A stretch of DNA of 64,000 nt from Flabesymbios commensalis (GCA_964017125.1 OZ024907.1:17964176-18028175), one strand, 5' to 3'. Shown: positions 46,533 to 59,130, numbered from the stretch's first letter. Program-made: numbers and translations. Notes: generated by a model from the sequence alone, not told the origin.

Positions 46533-48122
46533 GCCCGTACCGTGCTGAACAGTGCAGTTATGGGTGACGAAGACAAATATGTTTCAAAAATGGTGATTAC
46601 GATGCAGCAAGATGATATAGCAGAAATTGTGAAGACAGATCATGTTATTAAGCGATATGCAGGATTGCATCATTGCAGGATGAAGATGTCCTAAAAGTAA
46701 ACGACTTTTACAGACTCAGTCAAGGTCCACAGACACTTGCCAGATTGGTCAAAGGGAAGAAAAAAAGTGTAATAACCATGAATAAGCTGCTAGCTGTAGA
46801 TTACTTTGATCTTATTGTGGAATGTGTAAAAAAAATGACATATGAAAATAAAACATACCTCATCTAGGGTAGATTCATGGGCAATGTACCTGGGCATGCA
46901 CTACAGAGCAAAAGGGGTATTGCACTGAGAAAAAGGGATGACAGAAGCTGTGGTGAAACAAATAAATTCCAGGAAATCTTTGAAGGGAGAAGAGTGGAAT
47001 GCAAGAGTCAATTCAACCGCAGTGAGATGTAAAGCTCTCCCTTGTCAGATTACATCTGTTCAATAAAAGTAGGGTATCGGAGGTATCAGAACGAAAAGTG
47101 GAAGATTACCAAAACAGACAAGTTTGGATGCAAGAAGAAGGTGATATTGAAAAATCGCTATCAACAACGGATAGGCTACCATGCATCAAGAAAGGACATT
47201 CTTATTGTTGAAGGCAAATCCAAAAAAGAATTGATGCATATATTTTGTTGCCACCTTAGACAAAGGCTGCTCTCATAGTTCTTATTGAAAAGAGGGCATC
47301 AGTAGGAATTCCCACCGCAAACCCAAAGATTTTTGCGAGAATGAAAAGTCTGACACCTCTATCGGGGAGTGTGGTGTTGGTAGACGCGGCGGTTTTATGT
47401 GGCAATTTAAAAAAGTCAGAGTAAATCACTTCCAAAACTCTTGAGGAAATATGTGGCAACTGTATCACAGGTATTAGACACGACCCCAAAAGAGCCAAAA
47501 ATGTTAGAGCGCCACCTTGGGCATGACTTTGCCACGCATAAGGAATGGTACATTCAATTCAATAGCACATTCTACGATTGAAATGACAGTTGTTTGTTTG
47601 TCAGGTATTAGAGTAAATCACTTCCAAAACTCTTGAGGAAATATGTGGCAACTGTATCACAGGTAAAAATGAAATGAATCGGGCTTTAGGCCACCTTTGT
47701 GCACATATAGGCTAAACTGGGCCAGGAGAACCTCCTGAGGATGGTGAGATGATTGAGATGACACTGTCCTCCAGACACAGGATTCGAAATTCGAGCCCTG
47801 GCGGTCTGAGGCCGAGTACGCTACCTCTCGGTCACGGAGGCTCCCCACAATACTAACTTTCACACGTGGATGGGGAAGAAACAATTTTGTTTCTTTCAAA
47901 CCGCCGAGACCGGGAACCGAACCCCGGACTCTGGCGTGAAAGGCAGCGGTGCTAACCACTGCCCTAGGGCCCCCGCCCTGTATCACAGGTATTAGACACG
48001 ACCCCAAAAGAGCCAAAAATGTTAGAGCGCCACCTTGGGCATGACTTTGCCACGCATAAGGAATGGTACATTCAATTCAATAGCACATTCTACGATTGAA
48101 ATGACAGTTGTTTGTTTGTCAG
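46533..48122 (+). pseudogene. Array unit 7 (long, HOR position B, with SINE)
   Basis: 1,590 bp: a B-type long unit plus the 326-bp effect of the SINE insertion at 47,666-47,977. Confidence 0.88.
47666..47977 (-). mobile_element. tRNA-derived SINE inside array unit 7
   Basis: Target duplication CTGTATCACAGGTA (47,652-47,665; 47,978-47,991). Minus strand: GCCCTAGGGCAGTGG head, TGGTTAGCACCG A box, GGTTCGGTTCCC B box and a second tRNA-like block GACCGAGAGGTAGCGTAC. Same family as 23,491. Present in one unit only, so it came after the amplification that made this unit. Confidence 0.9.
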
Positions 48123-49195
48123 GCCCGTACCGTGCTGAACAGTGCAGTTATGGGTGACGAAGACAAATATGTTTCAAAAATGGTGATTACGATGCAGCAA
48201 GATGATATAGCAGAAATTGTGAAGACAGATCATGTTATTAAGCGATATGCAGGATTGCATCATTGCAGGATGAAGATGTCTTAAAAGTAAACGACTTTTA
48301 CAGACTCAGTCAAGGTCCACAGACACTTGCCAGATTGGTCAAAGGGAAGAAAAAAAGTGTAATAACCATGAATAAGCTGCTAACTGTAGATTACTTTGAT
48401 CTTATTGTGGAATGTGTAAAAAAAAATGACATATGAAAATAAAACATACCTCACCTAGGGTAGATTCATGGGCAATGTACCTGGGCATGCACTACAGAGC
48501 AAAAGGGGTATTGCACTGAGAAAAAGGGATGACAGAAGCTGTGGTGAAACAAATAAATTCCAGGAAATCTTTGAAGGGAGAAGAGTGGAATGCAAGAGTC
48601 AATTCAACCGCAGTGAGATGTAATGTTCTCCCTTGTCAGATTACGTCTGTTCAATAAAAGTAGGGTATCGGAGGTATCAGAACGAAAAGTGGAAGATTAC
48701 CAAAACAGACAAGTTTGGATGCAAGAAGAAGGTGATATTGAAAAATCGCTATTAACAACGGATAGGCTACCATGCATCAAGAAAGGACATTTTTATTGTT
48801 GAAGGCAAATCCAAAAAAGAATTGATGCATATATTTTGTTGCCACCTTAGACAAAGGCTGCTCTCATAGTTCTTATTGAAAAGAGGGCATCAGTAGGAAC
48901 TCCCACTGCAAACCCAAAGATTTTTGCAAGAATGAAAAGTCTGACACCTCTATCGGGGAGTGTGGTGTTGGTAGACGCGGCAGTTTTATGTGGCAATTTA
49001 AAAAAGTCAGAGTAAATCACTTCCAAAACTCTTGAGGAAATATGTGGCAACTGTATCACAGGTATTAGACACGACCCCAAAAGAGCCAAAAATGTTAGGG
49101 CGCCACCTTGGGCATGACTTTGCCACGCATAAGGAATGGTACATTCAATTCAATAGCACATTCTACGATTGAAATGACAGTTGTTTGTTTGTCAG
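48123..49195 (+). pseudogene. Array unit 8 (short, HOR position A)
   Basis: A markers as in units 4 and 6, but its 5' end carries B-type ATGGGTGACGAAGACAAATA. This suggests conversion or crossover near the start. Confidence 0.87.
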
Positions 49196-50459
49196 GCCCG
49201 TACCGTGCTGAACAGTGCAGTTATGGGTGACGAAGACAAATATGTTTCAAAAATGGTGATTACGATGCAGCAAGATGATATAGCAGAAATTGTGAAGACA
49301 GATCATGTTATTAAGCGATATGCAGGATTGCATCATTGCAGGATGAAGATGTCCTAAAAGTAAACGACTTTTACAGACTCAGTCAAGGTCCACAGACACT
49401 TGCCAGATTGGTCAAAGGGAAGAAAAAAAGTGTAATAACCATGAATAAGCTGCTAGCTGTAGATTACTATGATCTTATTGTGGAATGTGTAAAAAAAATG
49501 ACATATGAAAATAAAACATACCTCATCTAGGGTAGATTCATGGGCAATGTACCTGGGCATGCACTACAGAGCAAAAGGGGTATTGCACTGAGAAAAAGGG
49601 ATGACAGAAGCTGTGGTGAAACAAATAAATTCCAGGAAATCTTTGAAGGGAGAAGAGTGGAATGCAAGAGTCAATTCAACCGCAGTGAGATGTAAAGCTC
49701 TCCCTTGTCAGATTACATCTGTTCAATAAAAGTAGGGTATCGGAGGTATCAGAACGAAAAGTGGAAGATTACCAAAACAGACAAGTTTGGATGCAAGAAG
49801 AAGGTGATATTGAAAAATCGCTATCAACAACGGATAGGCTACCATGCATCAAGAAAGGACATTCTTATTGTTGAAGGCAAATCCAAAAAAGAATTGATGC
49901 ATATATTTTGTTGCCACCTTAGACAAAGGCTGCTCTCATAGTTCTTATTGAAAAGAGGGCATCAGTAGGAATTCCCACCGCAAACCCAAAGATTTTTGCG
50001 AGAATGAAAAGTCTGACACCTCTATCGGGGAGTGTGGTGTTGGTAGACGCGGCGGTTTTATGTGGCAATTTAAAAAAGTCAGAGTAAATCACTTCCAAAA
50101 CTCTTGAGAAAATATGTGGCAACTGTATCACAGGTATTAGACACGACCCCAAAAGAGCCAAAAATGTTGGAGCGCCACCTTGGGCATGACTTTGCCACGC
50201 ATAAGGAATGGTACATTCAATTCAATAGCACATTCTACGATTGAAATGACAGTTGTTTGTTTGTCAGGTATTAGAGTAAATCACTTCCAAAACTCTTGAG
50301 GAAATATGTGGCAACTGTATCACAGGTATTAGACACGACCCCAAAAGAGCCAAAAATGTTAGAGCGCCACCTTGGGCATGACTTTGCCACGCATAAGGAA
50401 TGGTACATTCAATTCAATAGCACATTCTACGATTGAAATGACAGTTGTTTGTTTGTCAG
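49196..50459 (+). pseudogene. Array unit 9 (long, HOR position B)
   Basis: B markers as in unit 5; closes the third 2,337-bp period. Has private changes (CTCTTGAGAAAATATG, GTTGGAGCGCC). Confidence 0.88.
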
Positions 50460-51724
50460 GCCCGTACCGTGCTGAACAGTGCAGTTATGGGTGACGAAGA
50501 CAAATATGTTTCAAAAATGGTGATTACGATGCAGCAAGATGATATAGCAGAAATTGTGAAGACAGATCATGTTATTAAGCGATATGCAGGATTGCATCAT
50601 TGCAGGATGAAGATGTCTTAAAAGTAAACGACTTTTACAGACTCAGTCAAGGTCCACAGACACTTGCCAGATTGGTCAAAGGGAAGAAAAAAAGTGTAAT
50701 AACCATGAATAAGCTGCTAACTGTAGATTACTTTGATCTTATTGTGGAATGTGTAAAAAAAAATGACATATGAAAATAAAACATACCTCACCTAGGGTAG
50801 ATTCATGGGCAATGTACATGGGCATGCACTACAGAGCAAAAGGGGTATTGCACTGAGAAAAAGGGATGACAGAAGCTGTGGTGAAACAAATAAATTCCAG
50901 GAAATCTTTGAAGGGAGAAGAGTGGAATGCAAAAGTCAATTCAACCGCAGTGAGATGTAAAGTTCTCCCTTGTCAGATTACGTCTGTTCAATAAAAGTAG
51001 GGTATCGGAGGTATCAGAACGAAAAGTGGAAGATTACCAAAACAGACAAGTTTGGATGCAAGAAGAAGGTGATATTGAAAAATCGCTATCAACAACGGAT
51101 AGGCTACCATGCATCAAGAAAGGACATTTTTATTGTTGAAGGCAAATCCAAAAAAGAATTGATGCATATATTTTGTTGCCACCTTAGACAAAGGCTGCTC
51201 TCATAGTTCTTATTGAAAAGAGGGCATCAGTAGGAATTCCCACCGCAAACCCAAAGATTTTTGCGAGAATGAAAAGTCCGACACCTCTATCGGGGAGTGT
51301 GGTGTTGGTAGACGCGGCGGTTTTATGTGGCAATTTAAAAAAGTCAGAGTAAATCACTTCCAAAACTCTTGAGGAAATATGTGGCAACTGTATCACAGGT
51401 ATTAGACACGACCCCAAAAGAGCCAAAAATGTTAGAGCGCCACCTTGGGCATGACTTTGCCACGCATAAGGAATGGTACATTCAATTCAATAGCACATTC
51501 TACGATTGAAATGACAGTTGTTTGTTTGTCAGGTATTAGAGTAAATCACTTCCAAAACTCTTGAGGAAATATGTGGCAACTGTATCACAGGTATTAGACA
51601 CGACCCCAAAAGAGCCAAAAATGTTAGAGCGCCACCTTGGGCATGACTTTGCCACGCATAAGGAATGGTACATTCAATTCAATAGCACATTCTACGATTG
51701 AAATGACAGTTGTTTGTTTGTCAG
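50460..51724 (+). pseudogene. Array unit 10 (long)
   Basis: 1,265 bp; mixes markers (TTACGTCTG with GACATTTTTATTG). The higher-order alternation stops here. Confidence 0.87.
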
Positions 51725-52988
51725 GCCCGTACCGTGCTGAACAGTGCAGTTATGAGTGACGAAGACGAAAATGTTTCAAAAATGGTGATTACGATGCAGC
51801 AAGATGATATAACCGAAATTGTGAAGACAGATCATGTTATTAAGCGATATGCAGGATCGCATCATTGCAGGATGAAGATGTCTTAAAAGTAAACGACTTT
51901 TACAGACTCAGTCAAGGTCCACAGACACTTGCCAGATTGGTCAAAGGGAAGAAAAAAAGTGTAATAACCATGAATAAGCTGCTAGCTGTAGATTACTTTG
52001 ATCTTATTGTGGAATGTGTAAAAAAAATGACATATGAAAATAAAACATACCTCATCTAGGGTAGATTCATGGGCAATGTACCTGGGCATGCACTACAGAG
52101 CAAAAGGGGTATTGCACTGAGAAAAAGGGATGACAGAAGCTGTGGTGAAACAAATAAATTCCAGGAAATCTTTGAAGGGAGAAGAGTGGAATGCAAGAGT
52201 CAATTCAACCGCAGTGAGATGTAAAGCTCTCCCTTGTCAGATTACATCTGTTCAATAAAAGTAGGGTATCGGAGGTATCAGAACGAAAAGTGGAAGATTA
52301 CCAAAACAGACAAGTTTGGATGCAAGAAGAAGGTGATATTGAAAAATCGCTATCAACAACGGATAGGCTACCATGCATCAAGAAAGGACATTCTTATTGT
52401 TGAAGGCAAATCCAAAAAAGAATTGATGCATATATTTTGTTGCCACCTTAGACAAAGGCTGCTCTCATAGTTCTTATTGAAAAGAGGGCATCAGTAGGAA
52501 TTCCCACCGCAAACCCAAAGATTTTTGCGAGAATGAAAAGTCTGACACCTCTATCGGGGAGTGTGGTGTTGGTAGACGCGGCGGTTTTATGTGGCAATTT
52601 AAAAAAGTCAGAGTAAATCACTTCCAAAACTCTTGAGGAAATATGTGGCAACTGTATCACAGGTATTAGACACGACCCCAAAAGAGCCAAAAATGTTAGA
52701 GCGCCACCTTGGGCATGACTTTGCCACGCATAAGGAATGGTACATTCAATTCAATAGCACATTCTACGATTGAAATGACAGTTGTTTGTTTGTCAGGTAT
52801 TAGAGTAAATCACTTCCAAAACTCTTGAGGAAATATGTGGCAACTGTATCACAGGTATTAGACACGACCCCAAAAGAGCCAAAAATGTTAGAGCGCCACC
52901 TTGGGCATGACTTTGCCACGCATAAGGAATGGTACATTCAATTCAATAGCACATTCTACGATTGAAATGACAGTTGTTTGTTTGTCAG
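51725..52988 (+). pseudogene. Array unit 11 (long)
   Basis: Shares private changes only with unit 12 (GACGAAAATGTTTC, ATATAACCGAAATT, GCAGGATCGCATC). Confidence 0.88.
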
Positions 52989-53744
52989 GCCCGTACCGTG
53001 CTGAACAGTGCAGTTATGAGTGACGAAGACGAAAATGTTTCAAAAATGGTGATTACGATGCAGCAAGATGATATAACCGAAATTGTGAAGACAGATCATG
53101 TTATTAAGCGATATGCAGGATCGCATCATTGCAGGATGAAGATGTCTTAAAAGTAAACGACTTTTACAGACTCAGTCAAGGTCCACAGACACTTGCCAGA
53201 TTGGTCAAAGGGAAGAAAAAAAGTGTAATAACCATGAATAAGCTGCTAGCTGTAGATTACTTTGATCTTATTGTGGAATGTGTAAAAAAAATGACATATG
53301 AAAATAAAACATACCTCATCTAGGGTAGATTCATGGGCAATGTACCTGGGCATGCACTACAGAGCAAAAGGGGTATTGCACTGAGAAAAAGGGATGACAG
53401 AAGCTGTGGTGAAACAAATAAATTCCAGGAAATCTTTGAAGGGAGAAGAGTGGAATGCAAGAGTCAATTCAACCGCAGTGAGATGTAAAGTTCTCCCTTG
53501 TCAGATTACTTCTGTTCAATAAAAGTAGGGTATCGGAGGTATCAGAACGAAAAGTGGAAGATTACCAAAACAGACAAGTTTGAATGCAAGAAGAAGGTGA
53601 TATTGAAAAATCGCTATCAACAAAGGATAGGCTACCATGCATCAAGAAAGGACATTCTTATTGTTGAAGGCAAATCCAAAAAAGAATTGATGCATATATT
53701 TTGTTGCCACCTTAGACAAAGGCTGCTCTCATAGTTCTTATTGA
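52989..53744 (+). pseudogene. Array unit 12 (truncated by LINE)
   Basis: Follows unit 11 almost identically up to GTTCTTATTGA, where LINE sequence begins. The unit's next ~165 bp are missing. Confidence 0.85.
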
Positions 53745-55029
53745 CTAGTTTCTGAAACATTTGCCTGATGTATCACTTGATTTGTTGCTTCTACTCTTGA
53801 ATGATCTGTGGCAATCTCAGGATTTCCCAGATGGATGGAGAGAAGCAACAGTGATCCCGATCCCTAAACCTGGAAAAGATCGAACAGATCCTAATAATTA
53901 TAGGCCAATAGCATTGACAAGTTGTCTTTGCAAAATCATGGAGCGCATGATCAATCATCGTCTCACATGGTTTTTACAAGACAATAACATAATAACTAAA
54001 TATCAATGTGGTTTTCAAAAATGAAAAAGCACCACAGACCATTTGGTCAGACTAGAGACTTATATCCGTCAAGGTTTTGTTAAAAATCAACATACAGTTG
54101 GAGTATTTTTTTATTTAGTAAAGGCCTATGATACCACATGGAAGGGTGGTATCATGAAAGATCTCCATGAAATGGGCCTGAAGGGTAGATTACCCTTACT
54201 CATTGATAATTTTTTAAAGGGGAGAAAATTAGACAACACCCACTCTTTACTAAATCCACAGGAGGAGGGTGTCCCACAAGGTAGTATCCTTTCACCAACT
54301 CTATTTACCGGTAAAATAAACAGTATAATTGATGCTTTACCAGACGATATTGAAAAATCATTATATGTTGATGATCTTGCTGTTTACTGCCAGTCAAGCA
54401 ATATGGCAATAATTGAGCGGCGCCTGCAAGGTTGACTCGATAAGTTGGTGACTTGTGCGGATAAAACGGCTTTAAATTTTCTCCCACAAAAACTTTATGT
54501 GTACATTTTTGTAAAAAAAATGGCTTACAGCCTGAGCCCGATCTCAAACTATATGGACAAGAGCTTCCTGTTGAAGAGAAGGTCAAATTTCTTTTTCGAC
54601 AAGAAGCTCAGTTTTACTCCACACATCAAATATATGAAAGATAAGTGTAGGAAAGCATTACAATTGCTACGAGTTATATCCAGCAAGGATTGGGGTGGTG
54701 ACCGGACAACCTTACTGAGGATTTACCGGTCTCACATCAGATCAAAACTGGATTATGGTTGTATTGTTTATGGTTCAGCGAGACGATCGTACTTAGCAGT
54801 ACTTGATCCAATCGCGAACCAAAGTTTGAGACTATGCTCAGGGGCATTTCGAACATCACCCATCGAAAGTTTTCAGGTGGAGACCGGTGAGCCCTCTTTA
54901 GAGACTCGCCGGTTGAAGCTGAGCCTGCAATACTATATGAAAATGAAAGCAAATCCTGAGAACCCGGCATACTCGTGTGTTGTCAACCCTGAAGACAAGA
55001 GATTGTTTAATAACAAGACTACATAAGTC

Positions 55030-57585
55030 CAGGAGCTCCCGCTCCGAATTAGAATTTGATTTAAGCAATTTTGTATAGGGTTATTAATGTAGTCCTAGTC
55101 TAGGTCAAAAATCAAGACGCAAGACAACTAGGTCTAAGAAGCCCAGTCTAAGAGTAAGATAAGAACTAGACAGTCTGTCTGAGATTGCAAACCTCCATTG
55201 AAATGAATGATCCTAATCAGTATCCCAGTAATGGTCTACCTATCTGGCACGGTTTACCCGATATCAGGCCAATCAAGTTAACTAATAGCTGATTTACGGT
55301 CATTTTGAATTCGATATAAATTAGTTAAAAACTTAGGGTGCATTCTCCCCCGAAACCTCAAATTTTGTTTTATAGTAATGGACTAACATCTAACACAGTT
55401 TGCAAACTATTGGGCATGTGAAAGTAAATGATGGCCGATAGGGGGCCATTTTGAATTTGATCAAGTCAGAATTTTTCAAGATGCATCCTCAGCTGAAATC
55501 TCACATTTCATTCTATAGTAATCGTCTAGCTATCTAGCACGGTTTACCAAATATCAGCCATGTGAAAGTGAATAATGGCCTAAAGGCGGCCATTTTGAAT
55601 TTGATCAAGTCAAAATTTTCCAAGATGCATCCTCAGCTGAAATCTCACATTTCATTCTATAGTAATGGTCTAGCCATCTAGCACGGTTTACCAAATATCG
55701 CCCATGTGAAAGTGAATAATGGCCGATAGGAGGCCATTTTGAATTTGATCAAGTCAAAATTTTTCAAGATGCATCCTCTCCTGAAATCTCACATTTTGTT
55801 TTATAGTAATGGTCTAGCCATCTAGTACGGTTACCAAAAACCGGCTATGTGAAAGTGAATAATGGCCGATAGGCGGCCATTTTGAATTTGATCGGGTCAA
55901 TTTTTTCAAGATGCATCCTCTCTTGTAATCTCACATTTTGTTTTATAGTTATGGTCCAGCTATTTAACACGGTTTACCAAATATCAGCAATGTGAAAGTA
56001 AATAGTGGCCGATAGGCGGCCATTTTGAATTCGATTAAGTCGAAAGTTTTTAAAAGGCATCCTCTCTCGAAACGTCACATTTTGTTTTATAGTAATGGTC
56101 TAGCTATCTAGCACGGTTTACCTGATATCAGGCCTATCGAGGTAAATAATGCTGATTGTCGGCCATTTTGAATTCGTAAGTTAAAAATTTTCAGGGTGCG
56201 AAAACTCACACTTTGTTTTATAGTAATCAGGTAATGGTCTAGCCATCTAGCACAGTTTACCAAATATCAGCCATGTGAAAATGAATAATGGCCGAAAAGG
56301 CGGCCATTTTAAATTTGATCAAGTCAAATTTTTTCAAGATGCATCCTCATCTGAAATCTCACATTTTGTTTTACAGTAATGGTCTAGCCATCTAGCACAG
56401 TTGACCAAATAACGGCCATGTGAAAGTGAATAATGGCCGATAAGCGGCCATTTTGAATTTTATCGAGTCAAATTTGTTCAAGATGCATCCTCTCCTGAAA
56501 TCACACATTTTGTTTTATAGTAATGGTCTAGCCATCTAGCACGGTTTACCAAATAACGGCCATGTGAAAGTGAATAATGGCCGATTGGCGGCCATTTTGA
56601 ACTTGGACAAGTTGAATTTTTTCAAAATGCATCCTCTCCTGAAGCCTTACAATTTGTTTTATAGTAATGGTGTAGATATCTTGGGCGGTTTTCATGATAT
56701 TCCACAATATCAGGCCTGCCGAGGTGAATAATGGCTGATAGGCGGCCATTTTGAATTTTATCAACTTCAAATTTTTCAAGATGCATCCTCTCCTGAAACC
56801 TTACAATTTATTTGATATTAATGGTGTAGCTATCTTAAGCGGTTTTCATGATATTCCGCGATATCAGGCCTGTCAAGGTGAATAATGGCCGATTGGCGGC
56901 CATTTTTAATTTTATAGACTTGAAATTTTTCAAGATGCATCCTCTCCTGAAACCTCACAATTTGTTTTATAGTAATGGTGTAGCTATCTTGAGCGGTTTT
57001 CATGATATTCCGCAAAATCTTTCAGGCGGATTTACCGATGTTATAAATTAGGTCAAAGTGCTGGGTCAACTTCAAGGTCAAGGTCCAAAAACCTGAAAAG
57101 GCACAACTAGGGACCTTAGAGAACATGTATGTGCAATATGACTGTCATCGGCCCAGTACTTTTCGAGATCTGCTCCGGAAACGAAGTGCGCGTCAAAACG
57201 ACTAAATAGGTTTTAGTTCTGAACCAGAAGTAGGTCAAAGTTCAAATACCCCAAAAGGCACAACTAGACCCCCTAGGGGTGTTGTGGGTAAAATTTGAAG
57301 ACAATCGGACAAGTACTTTCAGAGATATGCTCCGGAAACGAATTGTTTACGGACGGCCCAACGGCCCAACGGCCCAACGCCGTCACATCATCATTTTCTC
57401 CTCTGCAACCTTGCGTATTGCATTCAGATTAAAAATATTTTAACCTGTCCATTAGCCACCTGGAAGTAACCCACATACCAAAAATTGTTATCCTAGCTTA
57501 TTTTCTTACAAAGTTATAGGCAAAAGAAGAGGCAAAAAAAAACGGAGGTAGAATCTATAGCTCCCTCCGTCTCACCTACGGTGAC
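55030..57585. mobile_element. Unclassified 2.5-kb insert in the LINE
   Basis: Separates LINE coding parts that are contiguous in related elements. Borders show a 9-bp inverted repeat (AGCTCCCGC near 55,037; GCGGGAGCT near 57,588). Contents: unassigned 55,046-55,290, minisatellite 55,290-57,010, then 57,040-57,420 with AAGGTCAAGGTCC, two TGCTCCGGAAACGAA motifs and ACGGCCCAACGGCCCAACG. No coding region. Confidence 0.5.
55290..57010 (+). repeat. ~144-bp minisatellite, about 11-12 copies
   Basis: Direct repeats marked by ATGCATCCTCTCCTGAAATC, GTAATGGTCTAGCCATCTAG, CACGGTTTACCAAATA and GGCGGCCATTTTGAATTTGA. The spacing of ATGCATCCTC is 138-156 bp. Each unit contains the GGCCATTTTGAA motif also found at the PIN-CXC flanks. 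Confidence 0.9.
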
Positions 57586-58626
57586 GGCGGGAGCTAACAA
57601 GCCAGGGACTATACCTCCTTTGGGTATAAGACTCCAACCCCATCTGGAGGACATGGAGGTGGAGCTCGACGCAATTAGCGTTGTGCGCCCACCAGAGTGT
57701 CCACCTTGGCTTCTTCAACAACCTAATATACTTTTTAACCTCTCAGATCTCAGGAAAGGAGACACCTGTCCCCTTGTCTTCCAGAGCATGTTGCTAGAGC
57801 TATTTTGTAGATTTCCGAGGCACCGGAAGGTGTATACTGACGGATCAAAGGAAGACAAGAGAACAGCTATGTCCTTTGTCTGTGATGATCATGAATTTAG
57901 CTGCCGCATCAACGATGAGGCTTCAATTTGCACAGCAGAGCTGTTAGCTATTGAAGCTGCCATCGAATACATCTGGGATAGTAGTGACGAGGAGTTCATG
58001 ATCATCACAGACTCGCTATCTTCATTGCAGGCTCTTAAGAGTCAAAAACTCAACAACCCAATTGTTTCCAATATTTTGCATATGTGTCACTACTTGTCTG
58101 GGCACAAGGACATTATTTTTTGCTGGGTACCCAGCCATATTGGAATACAGGGCAATGAACGGGCTGATGTTCTGGCCAAGGCTGCCCTGGATAAGACGAA
58201 ACAGTTTTATTATATACCATATACTGATTTCAAGTACAACATCTCTGTCTACCTTGATGACATTTTGCAAGGTGAATGGAACATCAATGTCACCAGCAAA
58301 TTGTTCGAGGTACAACCATTTATTAAGCGATCTTTTACACCAATGGAACGCCGAAGAGATGACGTTGTCTTATGCAGGGCCAGAATATTTTACATTATCT
58401 ATACTGATATTTTTATACTCATTAAACTGTGTTGTAGTGCAGGCGCTACAACATGTCATCAGACTCGTTCAGGTGCCAGGAGCATCGTCATCTTATCATA
58501 TCAAACACTTTAAACTGAATATTTTAGTACGATCATGCTTTTATTGGCTTTGTCTTTCCTTTACTACTTTAACTTTACAATATGGGATATTGTAATACCT
58601 GGAATTTTCACTTAAATGGCCATACT

Positions 58627-59130
58627 CAGAGTCAGAGGAAATCACTTACAAAACTCTTGAGGAAATATGTGGCAACTGTGTCACAGGTATTAGACATGAC
58701 CCCGAAAGAGCCAAAAATGTTAGAGCGCCACCTTGGGCATGACTTTGCCACGCATAAGGAATGGTATATTCAATTCAATAGCACATTCTACGATTGAAAT
58801 TACAGTTGTTTGTTTGTCAGGCCCGTACCGTGCTGAACAGTGCAGTTATGAGTGACGAAAACGAATATGTTTCAAAAATGGTGATTACGATGCAACAAGA
58901 TGATATAGACGAAATTTTGAAGATAGACCATGTTATTAAGCGATATGCAGGATTGCATCATTGCAGGATGAAGATGTCTTAAAAGTAAACGACTTTCACA
59001 GAGTCGGTCAAGGTCCACAGACACTTGCCAGATTGGTCGAAGGGAAGAAAAAAAGTGTAATAACCATGAATAAGCTGCTAACTGTAGATCACTTTGATCT
59101 TATTGTGGAATGTGTAAAAAACTTTTTAGT
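58627..59130 (+). pseudogene. Array right-edge unit, diverged
   Basis: Resumes array sequence at GTCAGAGGAAATCACTTAC after the LINE. LLRKYVATVSQVLDMTPKEP and LGHDFATHKEWY are open in one frame here, followed by SAVMSDENEYVSKM and QGPQTLARLVEG. More diverged than inner units, as expected for an array edge. Ends at GTGTAAAAA. Confidence 0.82.

Larger units (their letters stand above)
39047..53744 (+). repeat. Tandem array of tyrosine-recombinase-like gene units with higher-order structure
   Basis: Twelve head-to-tail units, two of them partial, starting at each GCCCGTACCGTGCTGAAC. Spacing is 1,264-1,265 bp (long) or 1,073 bp (short), apart from two enlarged by insertions. Long units repeat a 191-bp block (GTATTAGAGTAAATCACTTC to GTTTGTTTGTCAG). 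Units differ by only a few substitutions. The coding frame is that of the gene at 37.4-38.5 kb: AVMSDEDEYVSKMVITMQQD, QGPQTLARLVKG, MNKLLTVDYFDLIVECVK, RLRLFNKSRVSEVSERKVED, FARMKSLTPLSGSVVLVDAA, LRKYVATVSQVLD and LGHDFATHKEWY. The last two resemble the catalytic R and H...Y of tyrosine recombinases. Stops and frameshifts common to all units show the founder was already dead. Confidence 0.9.
53745..58622 (+). mobile_element. LINE, I-group-like, 5'-truncated, split by a 2.5-kb insert
   Basis: Same family as 17,545-20,500. 53,745-55,026: RT (VIPIPKPGKDRTDPNNYRPI, KAYDTTW, EEGVPQGSILSPTLF, LYVDDLAV, IYRSHIRSKLDYGCIVYGSA) with frame breaks near 54,024 and 54,435. 57,586-58,390: continuation and RNase H with its acidic residues in place (VYTDGSK, CTAELLAIEAAIE, IITDSLSSLQAL, WVPSHIGIQGNERAD), one open frame of 310 codons. 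58,390-58,622: 3' UTR lacking the C-terminal zinc segment, stopping inside the tail hairpin. 55,030-57,585 is foreign. It replaced about 165 bp of an array unit rather than making a clean target duplication, so deletion or recombination followed insertion. Confidence 0.88.

Noticed and set aside
39521-52690. 80-codon minus-strand frame repeated in the array
   Set aside because: Opposite to the recombinase-like coding strand and conserved only because units are young.
39307-53734. 78-codon plus-strand frame repeated in most array units as a conserved gene
   Set aside because: Units are almost identical, so the frame is kept by recency. The ancestral frame, judged from the edge copy, is a different one in the same stretch.
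300-57000. ATGGCCGCC motifs as YY1 sites
   Set aside because: They resemble AANATGGC, but they occur as parts of repeat units, which explains their number without regulation.
55290-57010. CRISPR-like array
   Set aside because: Whole 144-bp units repeat without unique spacers; a eukaryotic minisatellite.
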